A program made the position numbers and the translations under genes. Source: Coccinella septempunctata (lineage: Eukaryota > Arthropoda > Insecta > Coleoptera > Coccinellidae). From it: a stretch of DNA of 64,000 nucleotides. Below are positions 32,353 through 42,794 of this stretch, piece by piece (positions within the stretch are counted from its first letter, which is position 1; each line of letters starts with the position of its first letter). Location: assembly GCF_907165205.1 (NCBI RefSeq), contig NC_058189.1, forward strand, positions 36,234,270 to 36,298,269, given 5' to 3'. Under the pieces are notes generated by a model. It had not been told where the DNA came from. It saw nothing but the letters and a program-made list of their open reading frames with translations, and searched no databases.

Positions 32353-32725
32353 AGCGGTGTGAAGAATAGTAATGATGGGTGTATATGAATTTGATAATTA
32401 CATCAATTCGTTTGGAAAATAAAATTGTTTGATATAATTTCTCGTTAAATTGAACTGAAATGACCTGAGGCACGAATTGTTTTCGATATAACTCCGAAGT
32501 TTTAGAAGAAATTTTCGCACAAATGGTTATGATATTCCGTAAAAAAATTTCTTTTACTGCTTGCAGACCGCTCCTATTCAACCCTGGGATATCAATTCGG
32601 GTTACCAATCTGAAGCACGAAGTTTTGCCGATATATCTCCGAAGTTTTAACGAGAGTCAAAACGAAATATTCACACATATGATTGTCGACTATCCAAACT
32701 TCAAATTCCGTGAAAAAACTTCCTG
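32353..32725 (+). repeat. Diverged relative of the foldback end, adjacent to it
   Basis: The segment begins AGCGGTGTGAAG like the foldback end. It then follows the same order of sequence blocks with many differences (GAATTTGATAATTAC, TTTGATATAATTTCTCG, AATTGAACTGAAAT). Two decayed satellite-like units follow, each with CGATATA(A/T)CTCCGAAGTTTTA and a later ATTCCGT. It is an old copy of the same family, in tandem orientation with the left end of the young copy. Confidence 0.6.
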
Positions 32726-33640
32726 ACTAAGATTGGTTTCTTCCAAAAAATAAATATTTGTTTAGTATGATCCATAACATTGCCCATACATCAAGTTATT
32801 TCAGGTTTTGCACTAGGCCGTTCGCTTACTTTGTCAAGGGAAATTTTTTGATAAATTAATATTTCAAAAAAAAAATGATAAACCACTGATGTGAGGAAAA
32901 ATTTATTTTTTCAATAATTCCAAAAATACAGATTCGTTCATGTTGATAGCTAGTATTTCAGTAGAAAATAATATGTGATATAGCCTTAAATATCGTTTTC
33001 TACATTTTATTTAGAAATTAATTGCAATAATTCATTAAAATTTGCTTTTGTAGTCGAACAGGAATAGAAGAAATATTCCTATAGAAAAAATGAACAAAAT
33101 CTGATAAGAACAATTCTTAATTATTATTATACAACTTCATCCAGAAAAACATTACAGTACAATGACATAAATTAATAACAAGACTCAGACAATTCTCAAA
33201 ATAGTTAATGCGTCTATCAAAATTATACTTAAAATTTAAATGATTGAATGTTCTTATTAAATGATTGAAAACTTAATACTGACAAAAAATTCCTTTATAA
33301 AAACATATCACAATAATCCAGTAGCTCAACATTTATATGCAACATTTATAATAAGAGGGACTAATTAGGAAGCATAATTCTTTTATTAGATTACTGAATT
33401 CATTGCTGAACTTGAATCAAGTATTATTTTGTTTTCAACCATTTTGCACAATTGAAAATGTGGTGAGTACCACACTATTACAAGATAAAAATTATCCATC
33501 ATTTTTAGTACATATAGATCTGGAAAATAGAATATATAAACGAAACAATAGGATTCTGAAAGTGTGACAACATGACAATGGACAGATACTACCAAATTTG
33601 AAAATAAAAGAAATACACGTAGTTTCTTTGATGAGGGGTA
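32726..33640. other. Non-coding DNA, 3' flank of the minus THAP gene
   Basis: AT-rich, with no coding signal. The 3' untranslated region of the minus-strand THAP gene should lie at the right end. Confidence 0.4.
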
Positions 33641-34696
33641 TCAACAGACTAGTGCAATCATTGCATGTAGCAGACAAATCTGAAGCTGTTGAAGTTTTAG
33701 ATAGTTCAGACCACTCTGTTTTGGAAATTCCTCTACTCTACCAATATCTGAGAGAGTCTGGGTCACACTCCTTCCATCTGAAGCAGTCGATGTGCAACAT
33801 GAACTGAAATGAAAACATATCAACATAAATTATGGTTGGAAATGATCGCAAGACAAACACTTTTTAAATGATTGTTTTCACCTGATGCATTCAAAATAAT
33901 ATTCAATACACTCACGTTTTTGTATGTGGTGCTGCAAATTTTTCAGTATCAAATACTTCTAAGGAATCCACTTTGCCTGATAAATCTGGAGCGGCCAAAG
34001 CAACAGACATGTCTGTAGCAGATAAATCGGAAGCAGTCAATGTGGCAGATAAATCTGAAGCACTTGCGGTAGCAGACAAATCTGAAGTTTCTGATAATTC
34101 AGAACCAATCAATTTTGAGGACTCCCCAACTTTACCAACATCTGATGGGTCCTGGGTCATATACCTTTCGTCTGAAGCCGCTAATGTGTTACTTGAACTG
34201 AAATAAAATATAAAAAATTAGGATTCTTCAATAAGAATTGTGTAATCCCTTGATTTATTATAGTAACATTATTTAAATGATTGATTTCACTCGATACATT
34301 CAAAATATTCAGAATACTCACCAAGGATCAGGCAATGAAATCCTGGATGAAATAGCTTCCGTTTTCAAACATTTTTTTCCAAATTTAAGGATGAAATCTT
34401 CGTCACAGAAATGGTCAGAGCAAACATATACCCATTTGGAAGATTCTGAAATTTTCAGTTTTAACTGGTCCATCCATAATTTCTGTCGAGCACTATCAGT
34501 AGGCATTCTAATGAGAGGAAAAATTCTTTAGTGATGAATTAAACAATACGAAATTAGTACGAGACTAATGAAAAAAGCTAGGTATCCCAAGTTACGCCTA
34601 TGGAAAAATATCGTTTGTTGTTGTTTACTTACCGGTGCATGGATTTCCATTGCTTTTACTGCTGCTTTTTTTGCACACCACACAGCGATTCACCAT
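33641..34696 (-). CDS. THAP-domain protein with a duplicated Ser/Ala-rich exon, possibly decaying
   Basis: Four exons can be read: 34696-34633, 34525-34322, 34197-33916 and 33803-33641. Exon 1 gives MVNRCVVCKKSSSKSNG with the CX2C of a THAP zinc finger. Exon 2 gives the rest: FPLIRMPTD, QKLWMDQL, YVCSDHFCDEDF. THAP domains bind DNA through a C2CH zinc site. Exons 2-3 and 3-4 join in phase, but exon 1 to exon 2 is off by one base with the only good donor and acceptor, so there is an indel, a missed splice site or a pseudogene. Exon 3 has repeated SDLSAT motifs. Exon 4 is a copy of exon 3 with shared flanking intron sequence; a shift in exon 4 moves the SDLSAT frame out of phase and leads to an early stop. 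Confidence 0.6.
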
Positions 34697-35593
34697 TTTT
34701 GCAGTTTCTAGTTATTGTCTAACACCGTTTTCACGTAAATCGTCCAACAATAACGTTTGTATCATTCAAGATTCGAGAATATGTAAACATGTGGCCATTC
34801 GAAGTGGGTTGTTGAATAAACAACGTTGCCAAACTTCTTTCTTCGTCATCTCCTTATTTTTTTATATTAAATTTATGAACATAATTTCATTATGTAACTT
34901 GGCTTAGAACATATCCTGAATTCATCAAGCATTAGTATTGTCAGTATTATCATTTATTCAATAGCCGATACATTTTACATTGAAATAATTATGTCATATT
35001 TCCTCTCGAACGGAAGCGAAAACCTGGGATTATATACTTTTCCAAAAATATTGCCAACGCTGCTTGACAATTCAGCATCATTCGGATAGCTTCGGAAAAC
35101 ACGATTCTTTCAACCAATCGTTGTATGTGGTTTATTGTTTTGGTTTTGATCATCACTTCGGATAACTTCGGAAAACACGAGTCTTTTCAACCAATCGCTG
35201 TATGTGGTTTATTGTTTTGGTTTTGATCAGAATATAAACATATAGCTATCTTATTTCGAGGACGTTTTCTCTCTCACTATGCTCTATCTTGGTGTGTAAT
35301 ATCAAAGAGTAACAACAGTTACTACTTACTTACAGTTGTTACTCTTTGGTAATATCTTTGTCTCTACCAGAGATTTTCTCTATGCATTTAGCTGCTGTCA
35401 AGTCAAGTCAAATATCATAGAGAAAGTCTCTGTCAAATATTGTCGAAAACCGTTCCTCTATCTACATAGTCTATCTACGTCGAAAACGAATATTATTGAA
35501 GAATATCTTTGTATTTAGCTGATTCGTGTGGTTTTATTAGTTTTTTTCGCTGAACACCTGGACATTTGTACTCTGTAATCTGTGACATTTACG
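34697..35593. promoter_or_regulatory. Divergent intergenic region between the two THAP genes
   Basis: This 897-bp stretch separates two head-to-head genes and should hold both promoters. It contains a tandem duplication of a ~75-bp segment (35076-35150 and 35151-35227, ending GTTTTGGTTTTGAT). It also has the inverted pair CAAAGAGTAACAAC / GTTGTTACTCTTTG at 35303-35316 and 35335-35348. No TATA box is convincing. Confidence 0.45.
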
Positions 35594-36641
35594 ATGGCTT
35601 ACTGTTCGGTAAAAAAGTGCAGGAATAACACTAAGTTTCCGCCTGCGAAAAACATTAGTTTTCACACGTAAGTATTGAGTTTTGCTAATTAGCAAACGGA
35701 GTTTACGGCCCACCCGTATTTCCAATTTCATTTCCCGATTATAATAGTATCAAATAGTAGTTTTTTTATTCTTGTTCTCTTTCAAAAATATCCGCTCATT
35801 TACCCCCTATTTTATCAAGAAATCTATCAAAATACTATTTTGACACTATTGGGACCGATGAAAATCATACTAATACTAATACACTATAATATTATAATTA
35901 TATTATAACTAATCGTTGCAGCTTTCCAAAAGAAGAACAGACTTTGAAAGAATGGCTTCAGATATTGGGTATCCCTGTTGAGGCATGGAAATGGACGAAA
36001 AATTCTGTAGTATGTTCGGAGCATTTTAGAAAAGAAGATTATTTGAATGGAAAAAGATTGATGTATAAGGCTGTTCCATCTTTGAAAATGAATATACCTA
36101 TAAATTCATCAATCTGCAGTTCTGCGCCTTCAACCAGTAGATTGGATGACTCTTTGCTTGATACTTCAGCTAATGAGGAATCACACACTTCAACTGTGAT
36201 GAGGCACACAAGAAAAACTGGGAATATGTAAGAAACCAAGATTATTGTTAAGAAAACAATGAAAGTATATTTTGGGCATTTAAATCATGATACACTGTGA
36301 ATTGCAGGTCTCAAAATGCTGCATCTTCATCACCATCAACAACTTTTAGTAGTGATTCTAAAGAAAAAATAATTGCAATGGTTGAATCACTTCACAATTA
36401 TAGGTAAGTTCCCAATTATATCAATTTTTGAATATCTTTGATAGATTCACAAATTTTTTGAACTTGTTTCAGTATTTCTCCTTCAAAATTGATGAATAGA
36501 AACATCGAATTGAAAAAATGTCAAGCATCATATAGAAGGAAATTATACAATGCCAGAAAAACCATTAAGTCTCTAAGAAATAAAATACAACAAATGAAAG
36601 AAGTGATGGACTTTTTGAGACAAGATCAACGTATTTCTTAA
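35594..36641 (+). CDS. THAP-domain protein with C-terminal coiled coil, 214 residues
   Basis: Four exons (35594-35667, 35922-36227, 36308-36403, 36473-36641) with GT/AG borders and matching phases give 214 residues and TAA. The THAP domain fills residues 1-80: C4 and C9 (CSVKKC), W36, C56-S-E-H59-F and the AVPSL motif at 76-80. A Ser/Thr-rich linker (about 90-145) leads to a basic coiled coil (about 155-214, IELKKCQASYRRKLYNARK onward). The layout matches small THAP transcription regulators; the domain itself derives from P-type transposases. The exons are intact with no stops, so it looks like a working gene. No THAP subfamily can be named with confidence. Confidence 0.82.
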
Positions 36642-37248
36642 AATGCTGCCCATCATTCAGAGAAATCTTAAGTGCCACATTGATAAAAAGATATTCGAAA
36701 AATGTAGAGAATCATACTGTGACCAATAAAAGTTAACCTCCAGACTTGAGGGAATTTTAATATCCTTCAAAAATAAAGGTGAGATGAGATCATTTAATAT
36801 GAAACTGAGATGATTTTATTTTTTGTTTGTTTCAGGGGGACTTCATGTACCATCATATGGAGTTATAAAGATATGACAAAATGTAGAGATTTCAATCAGG
36901 AATTTGATGATTTTAACAAAAAATAGAGATGAAAATTCACTCGAAGCATTTGCAACTATTCAGTCCCAAAAATTTGATGATCGAGTTGATGATTTGTTCC
37001 CTTTCTTGAAAGAACATTTTTTATAGATTCCTCAGCGATTGACAGACATCATGGCTTTCTTTTAGTGAAAAATATTGCCAGATCTTATTCTAAAATAAGA
37101 ATATTCATTCTGTGTAAAAAGTTCACTGAAAAAATTCAAGGTCCTGCAATTAGAAGACTTCATCACTGGATTTTATGCAGCAATCAATAATGGATATACA
37201 ATATTGTATGAATAAAATGAATAGAAGAATGTTTTTTTTTTCTTTTAT
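36642..37248 (+). pseudogene. Decayed coding-like sequence downstream of the THAP gene
   Basis: Short frames give peptides such as SLEAFATIQSQKFDDRVDD and, after stops, KIRIFILCKKFTEKIQ. A peptide of the same type (KKYQIKLSTLCKKFRVLQ) recurs at about 41180-41250 on the far side of the LINE, with matching nucleotides. These could be remnants of the C-terminal part of a THAP/P-like transposase, but I cannot place them in a family. The left part may be 3' untranslated region of the THAP gene. The stretch ends at the LINE target duplication. Confidence 0.3.
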
Positions 37249-37260
37249 ATATTTAATGCC

Positions 37261-37294
37261 ATTCAAGGTGAAGCATCTGCCGCGAACGGTTATC
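37261..37294 (+). promoter_or_regulatory. Internal LINE promoter: initiator plus perfect DPE match
   Basis: CATTC fits an initiator with A+1 at 37261, the last base of the target duplication or first base of the element. At +28 to +33 the sequence is GGTTAT, a full match to RGWYVT. The preceding 20 bases AGCATCTGCCGCGAACGGTT are shared with the LINE at 11271. Promoter function is inferred from the position and from known Jockey-type promoters. Confidence 0.55.
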
Positions 37295-37566
37295 ATTTAC
37301 GCTCATATATTGACGCGATAAAATCGTACTCGCGGTGAGGAGAAACAAAAAAATTTCTGAACCAACTTTCATCAACGGTGACCTGAAATAATTGTAGCTC
37401 AACAAAAGACAATTTTGTGCTAAAAATCAGTGGGAAAAGACACAATCAATTAAGTAAAATAGTAAACACTAGTGAGAAAGGACTTGAAAGTGAATAACAG
37501 ATGTTATCACTTTGATAACGTCTTCGCCCAGATTCCAGTGGCGTGCTGCTGAATCGGCTAAACTAA

Positions 37567-38411
37567 ATGAACCCGATATCAAACCCCGATCATTTGGAAT
37601 CACAAATATATTCCAGCCAACCAAAGCACCAACCAGGAACATCACAGGATGTCCCCGCAAATACATCGGTAAATGATACTCCAATGGATGAGACAAATAC
37701 ATACTATCATCGAATGTCATCAACAAGCGACGAAGAATTTCGAGGATTTGAGAAAATAACAAATGGCAGGTAATCAAAACTACAACTACAAAAAGAAGGA
37801 AAATAAAAGCCAATAACACAACAAAAATAGCTACTACTAACAGATTCAATGCTCTCAGTAACCTGAACGAAGATACCCAACAATCCAACAATAGCACAAA
37901 TAGTTTTCCTAAACCACCTCCGATATTCATCTATGGAGTTATGGATTATACAAAAGTGGTAGAAAGACTGAGAACAGTTGCAGAGGACGAACAATATTCC
38001 ACTGAATGCTTGGCATACAATACCATAAAAATAAACAGTTCAACACCAGAGACATATAGGAAACTCATTAAGTTTATGCGTGATAACAATATAGTTCATC
38101 ACACATACCAGCCAAAAGAAGAGCGCGCTTATAGAATAGTGATAAAACACCTTCATCACTCAACAGATCCTAACGTAATCAAGAACGAATTAGCAAACAA
38201 AGGACACCAAGTCAGGAATATAATTAATGGAAGGCGTAGACAGACGAAAGAACCACTAAATCTCTTCTTTGTAGACTTAGAACCAGCCACTAACAACAAA
38301 GATATATATGCACTAAAGTACATTCACAACATAGCCATACAAACAGGAGGACACACAACGATGAGCAAACAACGTTCTCAACACAAACACAACATACATC
38401 ACCCCCCATAG
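37567..38411 (+). pseudogene. LINE ORF1 remnant with PRE_C2HC-type domain
   Basis: The frame opens at the ATG at 37567 (MNPISNPDHLESQIY), stops at 37771-37773 and continues in another frame from about 37800 to TAG 38409. The second part has the domain that precedes the zinc knuckles in Jockey Gag proteins: AYRIVIKHLHHSTDPNVIKN, then TKEPLNLFFVDLEP, then YALKYIHNIAIQ. The zinc knuckles that should follow are missing, and the frame runs out in a low-complexity tail. It is not functional as an RNA-binding Gag. Confidence 0.72.
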
Positions 38412-38649
38412 ATAATCAGCAATATCCAAAATTACAATCTCGCCAGGAAGAAACAACATTCCCACATCACTACCAGCAAACAACAAGAAGTTATGCCACT
38501 GCAGTTAAAACAAAAAATCAAGAACAACCAAATGATCTCACAAATGTAATGAACAAATTTCTAGAAGAATTTAAAACAATGTTTCAACAATTAATTCAAC
38601 AGAACACCATGATGATGAACATGCTAACAACCCTTATGAGTAAAATTCA

Positions 38650-40981
38650 CTAACTTCATTAAAATTGCCGAGTGGAATGCCAACGGTCTTCTACAACACA
38701 AAAATGAAATAGAAATTTTTCTCCATTACAACTCAATAGACATCTTACTGATAAGTGAAACACACTTCACAGAGAGATCCTACTTCAACATACCCTAATA
38801 CACAACCAATCATCCCGACAACACCGCACATGCCGGCACCGCCATCATCGTCAAAAATACCATCAATCATGTGGAACTACCGAAATACAATAAAGACCTG
38901 ATACAAGCTACAACTATAAAGGTATAGCTTGCATCATACAATATAAAAGTTGCTGCAGTGTATTGTCCACCACGTCACAACATCAAAAAAGAGAACTTCA
39001 GTGACTTCTTTTCAACACTGGGTCCTAAATTCGTAGCAGGAGGAGATTATAACAGCAAACATACCCTCTTTGGGTCGCGACTCACCACAACTAAGGGTAG
39101 GGAACTTGCTAGTCTCATACAACAAAATGGGTACAGTTTCTTATCAACTGGCACTCCCACATATTGGCCGACTGATCCCAAAAAGATTCCAGACCTACTG
39201 GACTTCTTCGTTACAAACGGCATCTCTTCTACAAACATGGATATTGTTCCAAGCTACGACCTATCATCGGACCACTCCCCCATAATTGCAACAGTCGGTG
39301 CCTTTGCAATATATAAAAAAACAATTCCAAGACTACACAACAGAAGAACCGACTGGGACGAATACCGAAACAAAATTGAAGAAACGGTAAGCCTTGATGT
39401 GAGCCTGAAAAACCCAGATGAAATTGAGAAAGCGCTGTGCACATTCAATAACCTGATTATACACTAGAAACGATGAAGAAAAGGCCAAATTATTTGCAGA
39501 ACACCTAGCCGGAGTGTTTACCCCCAACGACGACGCCATAGATTATGAAATAGAGAGGGAACTTCTGAATATACCTGATTATACAACACCTATCAAACCT
39601 CTCAGAACAGCCGAAGTTCAAGAGGAAATCAAATACCTCAAAATAAAAAAAGCAGCAGGATCTGACAAAATGAAATGCTGAAAGAGCTACCAGAAAGGGG
39701 GGTTATCTTACTGAAGAATTCATACAACGCCATACTTACACAAAACTACTGGCCAAAGCAGTTTATAACAGCAGACGTCATTCTCATCCCAAAACCTGGA
39801 AAAGATCCAAACTTTGTTACCTCATATCGGCCGATCAGTCTGCTTCCAGTCACATCAAAAATCCTCGAACGACTCGTACTGGGAAGAATCAACTCAAATC
39901 CAACAACAGAGCAATGGATACCAGATCATCAATTTGGGTTTCGAGCAGCTCACTCAACAGTGCGCAGCAAGCACACAGACTAAGCCACGTAGTTAACCAA
40001 GCATTGGAACAGAAAAAATACTGCACATCCGCATTTCTGGATGTGAGCCAAGCATTTGATAAGGTCTGGCACCCTGGCCTACTTTACAAGATCAAAACAT
40101 TTCTTCCAATAGCGTATTTCAAACTTCTGAGATCCTATCTGAACAGCAGAAAATTTAGAGTGAGAGTGAATGACAAAATATCGACAAATTTACCCATAAC
40201 ATCTGGAGTACCACAAGGAAGTGTTCTTGGTCCCTTACTGTATCTATTGTACATAGCTGATCTACCAACCAATCCACATACTTTAATGGGAACATTTGCA
40301 GACGACACCGCTGTTTTAGCAAGCGACGAAAACCCTATAAAAGCCTCTCACATGTTGCAGAATCACCTGGACGATATACAAAAATGGTTGAGTAAATGGA
40401 GAATCAAGATCAACGAGACGAAATCTGTACAAGTGAACTTTACATTAAGAAAGGGCAAATGTCCCCCAGTGCATATAAACCATACACAAATACCTGAATC
40501 TCCCACAGTAAAATACCTGGGCATGCACATGGACAAGAGACTAACATGGAAAGAACACGTCATCAAAAAGCGTAAACAAATAGATCTCAAAGTTAAAGAA
40601 TTGCACTGGCTCATGGGAAGAAGATCAAAACTGGCAATAGACAACAAATTACTGATATATAAAACCATCATAAAGCCAATTTGGACTTACGGAATCGAGA
40701 TATGGGGTTGCACCAGCAAATCAAATATTAAAATAATCCAAAGAAGTCAGTCCAAAATTCTTAGGATGATAGCAGATGCACCATGGTATGTTTCCAATGA
40801 GACCCTACACGATGACTTGAACATACCCTACGTGAAGGACGTCATAAAGAATGAAAGCGATAAACACCACGCAAGGCTTGAGGAACATACGAACATCCTG
40901 ATACACCCACTGACCGAACCTCAGCACAGTAGGAGCAAAGAGTTGGTAGGAGACTCAAACGAAAATGGCCAGCAGACCTGA
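38650..40981 (+). pseudogene. LINE ORF2 remnant: endonuclease and reverse transcriptase
   Basis: The endonuclease part (IAEWNANGLLQHKNE, LISETHFT, VAGGDYNSKH, SSDHSPI) lies in about 38660-39300 with two internal stops. After a deletion near 39467 the RT starts in a second frame (VILIPKPGKDPNFVTSYRPI, about 39675-39983). It then shifts once more to the long open part 39914-40981 with FLDVSQAFDKVWHPGL, SGVPQGSVLGPLLYLLYIAD, catalytic FADD and KYLGMHMD. The start of the RT fingers is truncated. The copy is dead. Sequence is clearly different from the LINE at 11271. Confidence 0.85.
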
Positions 40982-41129
40982 AAGAGTTTTGAGACGGAAC
41001 TGTCAATGGACAGTTCCTCATCACGATAACTGAGAGCAGCCTGCTCTAACGCCAACAAATGAGCTTAAAGAATAGAATATTCTGATTGCTTGTAATATTG
41101 ATACAATAAAAAAAAAATATTTAATGCCA

Positions 41130-41767
41130 GTAGCTACTGAAAAATTTATTGACTTTTTGTTAGCGTTCATCATATCATGGCTTACTCTCAGTAAAAAATA
41201 TCAAATCAAATTATCCACTTTATGCAAAAAATTTAGAGTCCTTCAGATAGACAACATCGTGTTACCTTAGAATTAGAAAATAAAAATTAAAACTCAATAG
41301 CAGAATTGCATCTCGAAGGAAAGTAAGCGAGCAGATTTTCAGGTTACTTTGCTCTGATCGTAATTGAGGAACGGTAGTGCTATAACAGATTGAAAAGATG
41401 CGATTCTGGAACGAGCCAAATATAGGTGACCAAATTGCTAGAATCTTCGAAATCATGGATTTCATTTTGAAAACGTTACCTATTTTGATATTTTATTTCA
41501 TTTTTTCGTTGTAGTTAGTTCTTAGGAAACAATTTTTCAACCAGAATCAACATAGAAGTATTTCTATTATTTGAAAAATTTCGAAATTCAGTTAGGTTCT
41601 GAAATATCTTTATGGTCAGAAAAATCACTAAACCACTCTTAAACGGTACAAATAAAAGATTTCTAAGACTATATAATTCAAAATTTGACTACTTATTGAT
41701 TCAACATACATATATCTAACAAGGAATTGGCTTTGGTGGTAACTGCCTGCGTCGTAGGCGTTATATA
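41130..41767. other. Non-coding DNA with a decayed duplicated segment
   Basis: The first about 120 bases resemble 37030-37140 (see the decayed sequence before the LINE). The rest shows nothing recognisable up to the mariner derivative. Confidence 0.35.
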
Positions 41768-42445
41768 CAGGGTCCGGCAAAAAAACCTCCCTGATTTCAA
41801 TAGGCATTTGCAAAAAGAATAAGAAACATACAGAACAATTACTTATATTTGTGAATACCCTATATGATGCCATTTTACATCACTTAGTATACTTTACTTG
41901 GTTTTGAAAATTATGTCTGATAAATGATGTCCCCCATTGTTAAGACATTCACGAAGTCTTTCCCTGAAGTTGTCCATAGTTCTTCGTGTAACTTCCCTTG
42001 GAATGGCTGCCACTTCCTGCCTAATGGCATCTTTTAGTTCTTGCAGAGTTCTGGGACGATGTTTGTACACTTCAGCCTTTAGGTACCCCCACAGAAAGAA
42101 ATCACAAGGTTATAAGTCGGGTGACCTTGGGGGCCAGGAAATGTCTCCTCTTGAAGAAACAAGACGTCCAGGGAACAACTCTCTTAACATATCCATGGAC
42201 CGCCGAGCAGTGTGAGCTGTGGCTCCGTCCTGTTGGAACCAAACTTCAGGGAAAGACTTCGTGAATGTCTTAACAATGGGGGACATCATTTAACAGACAT
42301 AATTTTCAAAATCAAGTAAAGTGTACTCAGTGATGTAAAATGGCATCATATAGGCTATTCACTAATATAAGTAATTGTTCTGTATGTTTCTTATTCTTTT
42401 TGCAAATGCCTATTGAAATCAGGGAGGTTTTTTTGCCGGACCCTG
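41768..42445. mobile_element. Mariner (DD41D-type) deletion derivative with coding inverted arms
   Basis: TA at 41766-41767 and 42446-42447. Ends read CAGGGTCCGGCAAAAAAACC. The inverted arms are about 205 bp (41768-41975 against 42243-42445). The minus strand of the left part codes the end of a mariner-like transposase: VWFQQDGATAHTARRSMD, ISWPPRSPDL, a stop, PCDFFLWGYLKAEVYKHRPR, then NFRERLRECLNNGGHHL. The second and third Asp are 41 residues apart, the spacing of the DD41D group. The last codons lie inside the left arm, and the right arm is an inverted copy of them. The N-terminal part of the gene is gone. Confidence 0.85.
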
Positions 42446-42730
42446 TAGTTCCATAACTTTATAAAGGATAAAAGAGAACTTCGAAATTAAATAATTGGAT
42501 GCGGCCCGACCGTACATGTTGATCATAATACATTATAGAAGGGAATAACTCGAGATTTAATTATCTAAATTGACCACTCAGAATAAGTATAAGAGAACAA
42601 AATTATAATTTTTTTTATTTCTCGATTATTTTTGGGTTGGCTCTGCCGACTCTGTATACCCTGACGAGCCTTCATTGAATTATTACCACTTCTATAGGAA
42701 AGGAAAAAAAAAACTTGAGAAAACATACAC

Positions 42731-42736
42731 TTTATT
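42731..42736 (-). terminator. Polyadenylation signal of Ars2
   Basis: AATAAA on the minus strand (TTTATT on plus), about 60 bases after the Ars2 stop codon, in the context TGTTAAATAAAGTG. Position and motif suit the cleavage signal of that gene. Confidence 0.6.
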
Positions 42737-42794
42737 TAACACACATAAAGTAATTGTCATCTAACTGGAATCAAATATAATTCTACCAATATAT

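Larger units (their letters stand above)
37262..41116 (+). mobile_element. Decayed Jockey-type LINE with 13-bp target duplication
   Basis: ATATTTAATGCCA flanks it at 37249-37261 and 41117-41129. It keeps a 5' end with the same promoter block as the other LINE, a Gag-like ORF1, an endonuclease/RT ORF2 and a tail ATACAATA followed by A10. Both ORFs are broken by frameshifts, stops and at least one deletion (endonuclease to RT near 39467, and the zinc-knuckle region of ORF1). Despite this the target duplication is perfect, so part of the damage may predate insertion, for example a copy mobilised in trans. Confidence 0.88.

Noticed and set aside
32104..32608. Minus-strand frames of 60 and 129 codons
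   Set aside because: They cross the decayed foldback relative and have no similarity to known proteins or splice support.
41937..42215. Plus-strand 92-codon open frame
   Set aside because: Antisense of the mariner transposase fragment, which gives the meaningful peptide on the minus strand.
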